From Providencia sp. PROV188 (GTDB lineage Bacteria > Pseudomonadota > Gammaproteobacteria > Enterobacterales > Enterobacteriaceae): a stretch of DNA of 64,000 nucleotides. The stretch spans positions 1 to 64,000 of the forward strand of contig NZ_CP097291.1 of assembly GCF_027595165.1 (NCBI RefSeq), in the 5' to 3' direction. Under the pieces are notes generated by a model. That model worked only from the letters and a program-made list of their open reading frames with translations. It did no database searches and was not told the origin of the DNA. The position numbers and the translations under genes are program-made. This document shows, piece by piece, positions 21,101-28,233 of the stretch (positions within the stretch are counted from its first letter, which is position 1; every line of letters starts with the position of its first letter).

Positions 21101-23080
21101 GACGCTATCGCGATATTGAAAAAGCTGATCCCGATTGGTGAAAGCGCGGATTTACTGCGTTTCAACCCAACAGCTCGCGCCATTGCGGCGATTTTTTGGC
21201 ATCACATTCAAAGCAACGAATACCCTGCCCAATGGCCAGAACGAGCCAGAACCGCGATGAATATCCGCCAGCTATTCAATAACGATGATGCCCTTTTAGA
21301 TCTTCAAGCGGAGATCGAGGCAGATGTCAGCTTATTCCTACAAGATAATCCAATTAATTGCCAAGCTCATGAGCAAGCTCAAGCTGCGGAATACCTCAGT
21401 TTTGCGTTAGCCAGAACGCCGATTGAATTGGTGTACAGCAAATATGCGCGGGACTTAGTGGCAGCACTACAAACGCGCTTAGAAGAAGCCCATATGTGGC
21501 TGGATTTCAATCATTCACAGCAAAACCTTGGCACTCGCTATGCTCAGCGCTGGGCGCTGTTGCAAAATTGGCTGCAAGGGCTGTGTTCGATTGACGAATT
21601 TGCACATTTACGTCCATACATTCCAGGCGCCATCGCCATTATTATCTTAGATAAAATGGCATCGGCACGTTATAGCGAAGCCGATTTATACTTTAAAGTT
21701 ACTGGATTACTGGGGGATCACCCGACAATCCACAACCAAACTCTCTCGTTAAGTTTGGATGACTTTTTCAGTCGAATGCGCGAACAGCGCAAGCAATTTA
21801 TTCCAGCCTTCCGTCAATACCAAGCACTGCGTCAGCGCATTGTGAGTGAAGAGCGCAGCCGCCTAAAACTTCATGAGTTCAAAGCTAAGCCACTGAGCTC
21901 ATTTGTGCGTAACAAGCTGATCAATGACGTCTATTTACCGATTATCGGTGACAACATGGCGAAGCAAATTGGCGCTCTAGGCGAAAACAAGCGTACCGAT
22001 TTAATGGGCTTGTTACTGATGATCTCCCCGCCAGGTTACGGTAAAACGACCCTGATGGAGTACGCGGCTGACCGCCTTGGTTTGATCTTTATGAAGATTA
22101 ATGGTCCTGCGCTTGGGCATGATGTGCTGTCCCTCGACCCAGAGCAAGCCCCGAATGCTACCGCCAGACAAGAGCTGGAAAAACTAAACCTCGCCCTCGA
22201 AATGGGCAACAACGTGATGCTGTATGTGGATGATATTCAACATACTCACCCTGAGTTTTTACAAAAATTTATCTCCCTGTGTGATGGAACCCGTCGCATC
22301 GAAGGGGTATGGAAAAACAAAACCAAAACCTACGATATGCGCGGTAAAAAATTCTGTGTTGTCATGGCGGGTAACCCGTATACCGAATCTGGCGAAGTGT
22401 TCCGTATCCCTGATATGCTCGCCAACCGTGCGGATATTTATAACCTGGGTGAAGTGCTCGGTGGGATGGATGATGCCTTTGCATTGAGCTACATAGAAAA
22501 CAGCCTGACCTCAAACCCAGTATTAGCACCGTTGGCGCTGCGCGATTTAAATGATTTGTATTTGCTGGTGGATAAAGCCATGGGCAAATCAGTCTCCACT
22601 AATGCACTCAGCTACCCGTATTCCGATGCGGAAGTAAATGAAATTACTGCGGTTATTTCCCGATTACTCAGCCTGCGCGATGTGGTTCTGAAGGTAAACC
22701 AGCAATATATTGCCAGTGCCGCACAGTCCGATAAATATCGAACCGAGCCGGCATTCCGCCTGCAAGGCAGCTACCGAAATATGAACAAGCTCAGCGAGAA
22801 AGTCTCTTCCGTTATGAATGATGATGAATTAGAGAGATTGCTGGATGACCATTATCTTGGGGAAGCGCAATTATTAACGACAGGTGCTGAAGAGAACTTA
22901 TTGAAGCTGGCAGAATTACGCGGAAGGCTGAATGAGAAAGATGCAGCACGCTGGCAGCAAATCAAGAAAGATTTCTTGCGTAACAAAGCATTAGGTGGTG
23001 ATAATGCCGATGTGGGCGACCGCGTTGTGACTCAGCTCGCCCAACTGGTTGAAAGCGTACAATCTCTCGGACATCGATAA
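18143..23080 (+). CDS. Giant AAA-type ATPase of the DUF3686 family
   Basis: A 1645-residue protein, probably cytoplasmic, related as I recall it to the family labelled 'DNA repair ATPase' (DUF3686). The label is not experimental to my knowledge. About residues 1-480 are beta-rich and repetitive and may form a propeller (inference). About 500-860 is predicted coiled coil. A mixed helical region follows, then a C-terminal AAA module. Walker A is SPPGYGKTT with K1301 and T1302, and Walker B is LYVDDIQ with D1363 and D1364. A conserved VVMAGNPYTESG segment resembles sensor 1. No membrane segment is seen. It lies 120 bp after the flotillin gene, and its stop overlaps the rhomboid start by 1 nt (TAATG), which implies coupled translation with the protease. 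Confidence 0.8.
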   Translation: MSETQDVNREQEILDSAVAEGGAYEILRKRLTEQGQQLHQKAAQLNDSRLTEFGQSQMDIIGRIRIRTENNCQARDIVRVGDWLLFGYNVFLGLKKETHIEDVFSLYQLTENEGDFDVISVPYEETFLNDTRFVQDFTELYTYYKNTQLLQLVERDGKLLASFQIGDRLTDVRVFRWSISSDKSRIEYIDNRGERDIALPPTNDFEWVRTTRENTVNGRYPHINILDTVFVETIGGDLTIKCENNTEDGLGIYREAVLDKNQSLDDAQIEYAQTGSLILLKILPYREESWRYLVYNILNQTVHRIDAIGQACVQLPEDHGIIFPGGYYLQNGEYKTFEQPMDGMRFRRLRRSPNGEDVLYVFYSPNQGRIALFNYNLIKRKLAVPLIGHGYAMLEDGKMVLFEGEGDEATRVHPMQVWQTPFYSDEFADKQPPRGGFLGRIGNADLVRGISEILHVAKEIEGNQVSVSRYEQLSQQPKNLLDIFYWFNDEQCLGIGKLLKEIAQTSELVLDEYEKVESIRQQSVKSMNEAVTRQRSLLSLTLPEGWTDIQQFVDGLNALNAQQGHLISLREFRYMDLTKLSEMENEITEAQQRVSQGTAQFLASDKALQPFKTQLATFEELIEKAQTSAQLDVPMNDMEKMSADLDMLSNLMASLSFDDVTLQTHIIDAISHIYAQLNQSRARLQQKRKSQTSIESVAQFGAQFRLFSQGITNALSLATDPERCDDQLSRLLVQLEELESQFSHHDEFLDDILAKREELLETFESHKQILIDDRQRRSQNLLTAADRLLESLQRRTVRLQNQDELNAFFATDPLAQKTREIIEKLREINDNVKADDIDARLKASRDQAIRILRDKTDIFEDGGNIIKLGRHRFSVNTQELDLTILPKDNQLWVYLTGTDFQEPIENAELAQLQPYWTANLESESDTVYRAEYLAYSIIYAAAKRQDGLNFDTLKSTLSAPEKIDKLVRDFAAPRYKEGYEKGIHDHDAIAILKKLIPIGESADLLRFNPTARAIAAIFWHHIQSNEYPAQWPERARTAMNIRQLFNNDDALLDLQAEIEADVSLFLQDNPINCQAHEQAQAAEYLSFALARTPIELVYSKYARDLVAALQTRLEEAHMWLDFNHSQQNLGTRYAQRWALLQNWLQGLCSIDEFAHLRPYIPGAIAIIILDKMASARYSEADLYFKVTGLLGDHPTIHNQTLSLSLDDFFSRMREQRKQFIPAFRQYQALRQRIVSEERSRLKLHEFKAKPLSSFVRNKLINDVYLPIIGDNMAKQIGALGENKRTDLMGLLLMISPPGYGKTTLMEYAADRLGLIFMKINGPALGHDVLSLDPEQAPNATARQELEKLNLALEMGNNVMLYVDDIQHTHPEFLQKFISLCDGTRRIEGVWKNKTKTYDMRGKKFCVVMAGNPYTESGEVFRIPDMLANRADIYNLGEVLGGMDDAFALSYIENSLTSNPVLAPLALRDLNDLYLLVDKAMGKSVSTNALSYPYSDAEVNEITAVISRLLSLRDVVLKVNQQYIASAAQSDKYRTEPAFRLQGSYRNMNKLSEKVSSVMNDDELERLLDDHYLGEAQLLTTGAEENLLKLAELRGRLNEKDAARWQQIKKDFLRNKALGGDNADVGDRVVTQLAQLVESVQSLGHR

Positions 23081-23658
23081 TGCAAACTTGGCTAAGCCCG
23101 CGAATTAAATTACTGATTACCCTTGCGGGTTTGCTGATCACTATTCAAATCGCCAATAGTTTAAGTGGCTACGCGCTTGTTGGGTTCGGCATCCAACCAA
23201 GAACACTGCACGGGCTGGTGGGGATTATCTTCGCCCCTCTGATCCACGGTGATTGGGCACATCTTCTGAGTAATCTGCCGCCATTACTGGTTTTAAGCGC
23301 CCTGCTGCTGCATGATTCCATTCGAAAATATGCTTATGCCAGCGCGTTTATTATTGTGGTTGGCGGCTTGATTGTCTGGCTAGTGGGCAGAAATGCGCTA
23401 CACATTGGCGCTAGCGGCTGGATTTTTGGGCTTTGGGGCTTATTGATTGCCCAAGGTTTTTTCCGCCGAAAACTGTTAGATATCATTATTGCCCTGTTAG
23501 TACTGTTCTATTTTGGCGCGATGGCGAGCGGGTTATTGCCTGTTCATCAACAAATATCGACAGAATCCCATATTGCCGGCGCCATCGCCGGAATTACCTA
23601 TGCGTGGTTAGCCAATAAAAAATTAAAAGCGACGCCGCCGACTACCCTTTCAAAGTAA
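23080..23658 (+). CDS. Rhomboid-family intramembrane serine protease
   Basis: Small membrane protein of 192 residues with six hydrophobic segments. The catalytic dyad is visible: Ser112 in G110-A-S-G113 and His164 in ESHIAGAIAG. The HxxxN oxyanion motif is H61-LLS-N65. The domain is a minimal six-TM rhomboid without extra domains. It differs from GlpG, which has a cytosolic N-terminal domain. Its ATG overlaps the stop of the ATPase gene (TAATG), so it belongs to the same operon. A role in processing a membrane partner of the flotillin/ATPase system is an inference. Its 3' end overlaps the convergent regulator gene by 17 nt. Confidence 0.85.
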   Translation: MQTWLSPRIKLLITLAGLLITIQIANSLSGYALVGFGIQPRTLHGLVGIIFAPLIHGDWAHLLSNLPPLLVLSALLLHDSIRKYAYASAFIIVVGGLIVWLVGRNALHIGASGWIFGLWGLLIAQGFFRRKLLDIIIALLVLFYFGAMASGLLPVHQQISTESHIAGAIAGITYAWLANKKLKATPPTTLSK

Positions 23659-24304
23659 CCCGATATACACAGCGCCCTGCACCATCAAGCAGGTATTGCT
23701 CCCGTTCTACATTCACCTGTTCCCCTAATACTTCGCGAAATAGCGCCAATTCAGAACGGCAAAAGTTTTGGCACGCGGTTGCCGCCGCACAGATAGGGCA
23801 ATGGTTTTCGATAAATAACCAGCTATCGCCTTCCTGCTCAACCTTCGCCATATAGCCCTCTTCGCTACGAACCTCGGCGAGTGCAGCTAAACATTGTTCT
23901 AATGGCAGCCCTTGGCAGCGCCCTAAATATTTACTGCGACTTTCCGCTTCTCTCTGTTCAATCAGCTTTTCTAGCCCCTCATCACCAAAAATGGTTTTCA
24001 CTGAATCAATGAGCTGCAAAGCGAGTTGAGCATGGGTATCGGGAAAACGTTGATGTCCCAGTTCCGTTAATACCCAATTTTGCCGAGGACGCCCAGCGCC
24101 AGATTGTGCGGTGCATTGAACTCCTTCCACCAGACCCAGTGACGTTAATTTATGGATATGCTGGCGTGCTGCTTCCCCCGTTAAACCCAGGTCATGGGCA
24201 ATCACTGCTGTGGAAACGGGTCCTTTGGTTTTGATGCAAAACAGCACCTTATCCACTGCTTGAGTGAGATTTAGATTATCAAAGTATTTACTTGCTTTAT
24301 TCAT
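23642..24304 (-). CDS. Cysteine-rich winged-helix regulator, SufR-like
   Basis: 220-residue predicted transcriptional regulator. Residues 15-80 form a winged helix (GPVSTAVIAHDLGLTGEAARQHIHKL and a GAGRPRQNWVLTELG wing). The C-terminal half carries Cys169, Cys172, Cys178, Cys182 and Cys212. Cys169-x12-Cys182 resembles the cluster-binding pattern of SufR-type iron-sulfur repressors (COG2345-like). A metal or Fe-S sensing role is therefore plausible but unproven. It is divergently transcribed from an MFS transporter across a perfect 11-bp inverted repeat, a typical autorepressor/pump arrangement. Its 3' end overlaps the rhomboid gene tail to tail. No suf genes are nearby. Confidence 0.72.
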   Translation of the reverse strand: MNKASKYFDNLNLTQAVDKVLFCIKTKGPVSTAVIAHDLGLTGEAARQHIHKLTSLGLVEGVQCTAQSGAGRPRQNWVLTELGHQRFPDTHAQLALQLIDSVKTIFGDEGLEKLIEQREAESRSKYLGRCQGLPLEQCLAALAEVRSEEGYMAKVEQEGDSWLFIENHCPICAAATACQNFCRSELALFREVLGEQVNVEREQYLLDGAGRCVYRVTLKG

Positions 24305-24314
24305 AGTGTAATTT

Positions 24315-24342
24315 TATTATCCAAGACAATACTTGGATAATA
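24315..24342. promoter_or_regulatory. Operator-like perfect inverted repeat
   Basis: Arms TATTATCCAAG (24315-24325) and CTTGGATAATA (24332-24342) are perfectly complementary around ACAATA. The repeat is centred in the 74-bp space between the SufR-like regulator and the MFS gene. It is very likely the binding site of the neighbouring regulator, controlling both genes. Confidence 0.75.
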
Positions 24343-24378
24343 CCCTTTTCTTTACTCTTTCGTCCAGCAGGTCTGCGT

Positions 24379-25809
24379 ATGAGCAACAAAACTGTCACCG
24401 AATTCAATGAAACAGGCACCGAACCTCAAGGAAAATGGGCCGATTTACTCAGCGGCACTAATGCATTATTGACGATAGCCCTCACAGGTGGCGTCGCACT
24501 TCATGCTATCAATATTTATATTGTCACCACGATTTTACCGAGTGTCGTCAATGATATTGGCGGTCTTGAATATTATGCGTGGAACACCACGTTATTTGTG
24601 GCAACCTCCATTATTGGCTCTGCATTATCCAGTAAAGTACTGGACAGCCTAGGACCTAAACTTGCCTACCTTAGCGCTCTGTTACTGTTTTCCTTGGGCG
24701 CCATTTGGTGTGCATCCTCACCGTCCATGCTCACCTTATTAGGCGGGCGCGCCTTACAAGGGCTTGGCGGCGGAATGTTATTCGCGCTTAGCTACGCGCT
24801 GATCCGTATTGTCTTCACGCCAAACTTGTGGTCTCGCGCCATGGGAGTGATATCCGGTATGTGGGGGATAGCTACGTTGTGTGGTCCTGCCATTGGCGGT
24901 ATTTTTGCTCAAGGGGGTCATTGGCGCTGGGCTTTTTGGGCTTTATTGCCCGTGGCGGTTGTGCTGGCAATGATAGTTATCAACCAATTACCAGGGAAAA
25001 AATCTCAGCAAGCGCAAACAACAAAAATTCCCATTCTTGCGATTTCACTGTTAGTTATTTCCGTGCTGGCTATCTCAATTGGCAGTTTATCGGAAAGCTT
25101 GCTCAGCAATCTTATCGGGTTATTCATTGGCATTGCCTTGCTCGTCACCATTGCGCTTATTGATGGTAAAAATGGAAAGCGTTTACTCCCCACAGGGGCT
25201 TACTCCCTAAAAACTCAGCTTGGGGTTATTTTCCTGACAATGGGTTTACTGGTGGGGGGAATGACCACCGAAATTTATGTGCCTTACTTCCTGCAAACCA
25301 TTCACCAGTTTTCACCGTTGATGGCGGGTTATTTAACTGCCGTGATGGCAGCGGGGTGGACGGTGGGTGCTTTACTCAGCGCTAATAAAACGGGTGCCAT
25401 CGTTTTACGCATCCTTAAAGCGGGTCCCGTTATCATCTTGGTATCGCTGATAATTCTAGCTGTTCTAACCCCTAATCTGGATTTAGTTAACTCCATTCCA
25501 TTATTTATTCTTTACCTACTCGCCATGATGGGAGTTGGATTAGGAATTGGCATCTGCTGGCCTCATTTAGTTCTGCGAGTATTTAATGCGGCACCTAAAG
25601 GGGAAGAAAACTTAGCATCCTCTTCAGTGATTACGATCCAATTGTATGCAACCGCGTTATCTGCGGCATTAGTGGGCGTGGTGGTCAATAATAGCGGATT
25701 GATTAATCCTGGTGGGTTAGTTGGTGCTCAACAAGCCTCTGTCTGGTTATTTGCCCTGTTTGCTATTAGCCCATTCTTGGCTGCAGTTTTAATTCGCAAA
25801 GTTAAATAA
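24379..25809 (+). CDS. MFS transporter under the SufR-like regulator
   Basis: Major-facilitator protein of 476 residues with a 30-residue hydrophilic N-terminus and about 12-14 hydrophobic helices. Visible features are ALQGLGGGMLFALSYALIR in TM4 and a motif C-like GIATLCGPAIGGIFAQGGHWRWAFW in TM5, typical of drug:H+ antiporters of the DHA2/EmrB-like group. The conserved WRWAFW supports export rather than uptake. The substrate is not recognisable. The divergent cysteine-rich regulator suggests a compound that perturbs metal or Fe-S status, or a metal chelate (inference). A terminator follows directly. Confidence 0.75.
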   Translation: MSNKTVTEFNETGTEPQGKWADLLSGTNALLTIALTGGVALHAINIYIVTTILPSVVNDIGGLEYYAWNTTLFVATSIIGSALSSKVLDSLGPKLAYLSALLLFSLGAIWCASSPSMLTLLGGRALQGLGGGMLFALSYALIRIVFTPNLWSRAMGVISGMWGIATLCGPAIGGIFAQGGHWRWAFWALLPVAVVLAMIVINQLPGKKSQQAQTTKIPILAISLLVISVLAISIGSLSESLLSNLIGLFIGIALLVTIALIDGKNGKRLLPTGAYSLKTQLGVIFLTMGLLVGGMTTEIYVPYFLQTIHQFSPLMAGYLTAVMAAGWTVGALLSANKTGAIVLRILKAGPVIILVSLIILAVLTPNLDLVNSIPLFILYLLAMMGVGLGIGICWPHLVLRVFNAAPKGEENLASSSVITIQLYATALSAALVGVVVNNSGLINPGGLVGAQQASVWLFALFAISPFLAAVLIRKVK

Positions 25810-25817
25810 TCAGACCA

Positions 25818-25854
25818 TAGAAGGATGCTCAATCACGAGCATCTTTCTATTTTG
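25818..25854 (+). terminator. Terminator after the MFS gene
   Basis: Stem TAGAAGGATGCTC / GAGCATCTTTCTA (13 bp, one G-U pair) with a 6-nt loop, followed by TTTTG. It lies 8 nt past the MFS stop codon. Confidence 0.82.
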
Positions 25855-25971
25855 TTGATTATTTTTTAAATAAAAATAATGAGTTAGGAATTTCTCTCGA
25901 AAATTCCTTATTGGTTTTAAATTCCCGTAGAGATAGACACTCAGGCCCGTGAATCATTTTTTGTCTATTAA

Positions 25972-26002
25972 ATGAAAAGTGCGCCTTTATTCGGCGCACT
26001 TT
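25972..26002 (-). terminator. Terminator of the smvA-like gene
   Basis: Perfect stem AAAGTGCGCC (25976-25985) / GGCGCACTTT (25993-26002). Read on the minus strand it ends in TTTTCATT. It is placed 38 bp after the smvA-like stop codon. Confidence 0.85.
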
Positions 26003-26040
26003 GTTCTTAATTTTTAGACAAAGTTATTTGAACAATATTG

Positions 26041-27531
26041 TTAGGCGGTACGCTTTTGGCGAAAGAAAAAAGGTAGAACTACAATACTCACCACCAGCAC
26101 GATTACCGTAGCAATCATGACAGACATAAATGCGCTATCAAATGCTATACTCGCCTGACTCACTAAGAGACTTGCACTATCTTGCGATAACCCTTCAGCC
26201 ACAATTAACGCTTCATCAAGGCTATCATAGACTTTGTCTGCTACCGTTAAACCTGCCGGTAATACCAGCTTTGCGGTATAAACCGCACTCATCAAGCCAC
26301 CCATAAATGTCACACCGAGCACGCTACCTAGCTCGTAAGCCACTTCTTCAATGGATGCTGCCATTCCCGCTTTTTCATCTGGCGCATTTAACATGATGGT
26401 GGTTGATGCTGTGGTAAAAATGGCACCTAATCCGAACCCGACACAGAATAAGAATGACAGTAATACCAAGCCGGTTGAGGTTTTGAATACCCACGCAACC
26501 CCAATGACGCCAACTAATGTGCAAATAAATCCTAAAATCATCATTAGCTTAGCGCCGACTTTATGTAGATACATGCCCGCTAACGGAGACGCTAACACAG
26601 ACGCAATCGGGATCGGAATAATGTATAACGCCGCCTCGAATGGGGTATAACCTAATACCAACTGCAAGCGCTGACTTAGCAAAAGCTCGACACCAACGAT
26701 AATCACGATGGATAAAATCGCCATCATAATACCCGCAAAAAATCGAGGGTCGCCAAGCAATTTGAAATCAATCATGGGCGATTCTGATGCTAACTGTCGA
26801 CGGCTAAAAATAACCAGGAAGGCAATGCCGATCGCCCCTGCAATAAGTAACGTGAACCAATCAATATTGGCTTTTCCAAGTTCTTTCAAGGCGTAAATTG
26901 AACCAATCAACCCCACCAAGACAAACAAAGAGCCTAAATAATCAATCGGTTGCTGCGAATTTCTCGTACTTTTTGGTATTAAAGAAAGCGCAAATGGGAT
27001 CACCAACAGCACGACAGGTACGTTGATTAAAAAGACGGAGCCCCACCAGAAATGATTAAGTAATACACCGCCGACTAATGGTCCAATTGCCGCACCACCC
27101 GATGCCACTGCAGACCAAATACCAATCGCCAGTGCCCGCTCTTTCGGATCTAAAAATACTTGGCGAACAATGGCTAATGTCGCTGGCATACTAATCGCAG
27201 CACCCACCGCTAAGAAACCACGAGATAAAATTAAGCTCAATGCACTCGGTGAAAATGCCGCGCACAGAGAGGCCAATGCGAATAAGGGCAACCCTAGTAT
27301 AAACATCCGCTTATGACCTACTTTATCACTTAACATTCCCGCAGCAGGCAATAGCCCCGCAACCACTAGCGGGTAAGCATTCATGATCCATAATTTTTCA
27401 GACGCTGTTGCACCTAGATCATGGGTGAGCTTAGGCAGTGCGGTATATAGCACGGTGACATCAATGACGATGAGAAATAAAACACTCGATACTAAGAGTA
27501 AAATAATCCAACGTTTATAATCTGCTATCAT
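26041..27531 (-). CDS. smvA: SmvA-like MFS efflux pump
   Basis: 496-residue MFS protein of the DHA2 group with 14 predicted helices. It resembles Salmonella SmvA, an exporter of methyl viologen, acriflavine and cationic biocides. Shared features are IDVTVLYTALPKLTHDLGA in TM1, SDKVGHKRMFILG between TM2 and TM3, SGGAAIGPLVGGVLLNHFWWGSVFLINVP in TM5, and the late loop EEVAYELGSVLGVTFMGGL. The divergent TetR gene has the SmvR arrangement known in Enterobacterales. Overexpression through SmvR loss is linked to chlorhexidine and quaternary-ammonium tolerance. Both genes here look intact. The start at 27531 fits the family N-terminus. Confidence 0.83.
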   Translation of the reverse strand: MIADYKRWIILLLVSSVLFLIVIDVTVLYTALPKLTHDLGATASEKLWIMNAYPLVVAGLLPAAGMLSDKVGHKRMFILGLPLFALASLCAAFSPSALSLILSRGFLAVGAAISMPATLAIVRQVFLDPKERALAIGIWSAVASGGAAIGPLVGGVLLNHFWWGSVFLINVPVVLLVIPFALSLIPKSTRNSQQPIDYLGSLFVLVGLIGSIYALKELGKANIDWFTLLIAGAIGIAFLVIFSRRQLASESPMIDFKLLGDPRFFAGIMMAILSIVIIVGVELLLSQRLQLVLGYTPFEAALYIIPIPIASVLASPLAGMYLHKVGAKLMMILGFICTLVGVIGVAWVFKTSTGLVLLSFLFCVGFGLGAIFTTASTTIMLNAPDEKAGMAASIEEVAYELGSVLGVTFMGGLMSAVYTAKLVLPAGLTVADKVYDSLDEALIVAEGLSQDSASLLVSQASIAFDSAFMSVMIATVIVLVVSIVVLPFFFRQKRTA

Positions 27532-27593
27532 AAAATCTTCTCAACTTGTTTAATTGATCACCTTGATGGATGATCGTGCTACAATATAATTCC

Positions 27594-27605
27594 ATACGTA
27601 CGTAT
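27594..27605. promoter_or_regulatory. SmvR-type operator palindrome
   Basis: Perfect 12-bp palindrome ATACGTACGTAT, 19 bp before the TetR gene and 62 bp before the pump gene. Position and symmetry fit the operator of the TetR regulator for both genes. Confidence 0.7.
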
Positions 27606-27624
27606 TGAAAAGAGGTTTTTTTAA

Positions 27625-28164
27625 ATGGGACGTCAACGAACAATCGATCGCGAAAAAGTGCTAGAAGCCGCAGAAGAGATTGTCATTAATCAAGGTGCTA
27701 CCGCACTGACGATTGATGCAGTCGCCAAATCAATGGGGATTTCTAAAGGGGGAGTCCAATACTGCTTTGGTAACAAAGAAGCCTTAATTGATGCCATGTT
27801 TGAGCGCTGGAGCCACTCTTACGATGAGATTTTCAGTCAAGCGATAGCCCAAGATAACAGTCCTGAAGGTCGAGTGATTGCCCACATAAAAGCCACAGCG
27901 GATCACGATAAAACCAGTATCGCCAAAGGTGCCGCATTAATGGCTTCTCTGCTTCAAACACCTGAATATTTAGAAAGCACCCGTAAATGGTATCGAGAAC
28001 GCATTGCTAATTTAGATTTATCAACCGAAAGCGGCAAACGCGCTAGATTGCTATTTTTAGCCACTGAAGGCACTTTTATTTTGCGCCATTTTGGTTTGAT
28101 GGATATTGATGATGCAGAATGGCAATCAATATTCAGCGATATCGAAAACACGTTTAAATTTTAA
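27625..28164 (+). CDS. smvR: TetR-family repressor, SmvR-like
   Basis: 179-residue TetR-type regulator. The N-terminal helix-turn-helix is at residues 9-50 (REKVLEAAEEIVINQGA, TIDAVAKSMGISKGGVQYCFGNKEALIDAMF), and the all-helical C-terminal domain would bind the inducer. It is divergent from the smvA-like pump with a short shared promoter, the arrangement of smvR-smvA, where the repressor is released by cationic biocides. The ribosome site AGAGG precedes the ATG. No frameshift or early stop is seen, so repression should be intact. Confidence 0.82.
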   Translation: MGRQRTIDREKVLEAAEEIVINQGATALTIDAVAKSMGISKGGVQYCFGNKEALIDAMFERWSHSYDEIFSQAIAQDNSPEGRVIAHIKATADHDKTSIAKGAALMASLLQTPEYLESTRKWYRERIANLDLSTESGKRARLLFLATEGTFILRHFGLMDIDDAEWQSIFSDIENTFKF

Positions 28165-28189
28165 GTGAAAATCTATTTTTGATATCTCT

Positions 28190-28231
28190 AACACTCTCTG
28201 TTTTATATTTTTATCTAAAAAGGAGAGTGTT
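28190..28231 (+). promoter_or_regulatory. Hairpin enclosing the ribosome site of the kinase-like gene
   Basis: AACACTCTC (28190-28198) pairs perfectly with GAGAGTGTT (28223-28231), just before the ATG at 28234. A T-G pair and a short TTTT/AAAA helix extend the stem inward. The Shine-Dalgarno AAGGAGAG (28220-28227) lies in the 3' arm and would be masked. No T-run follows, so it is not a terminator. An RNA thermometer or other translational switch is possible. Confidence 0.55.
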
Positions 28232-28233
28232 CA

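Noticed and set aside
18143..23080. Phage-defence ATPase of a known named system
   Set aside because: Size and context do not match any named defence system I can recognise. The defence idea is kept only as a hypothesis in the operon finding.
23080..23658. Simple hydrophobic protein of unknown function
   Set aside because: The G-A-S-G, HxxxN and late His motifs at correct spacing make a rhomboid protease much more likely.
26041..27531. Tetracycline or quinolone-specific efflux pump
   Set aside because: The 14-helix pattern, late-loop motifs and divergent TetR gene fit the SmvA group better than TetA or NorA types.
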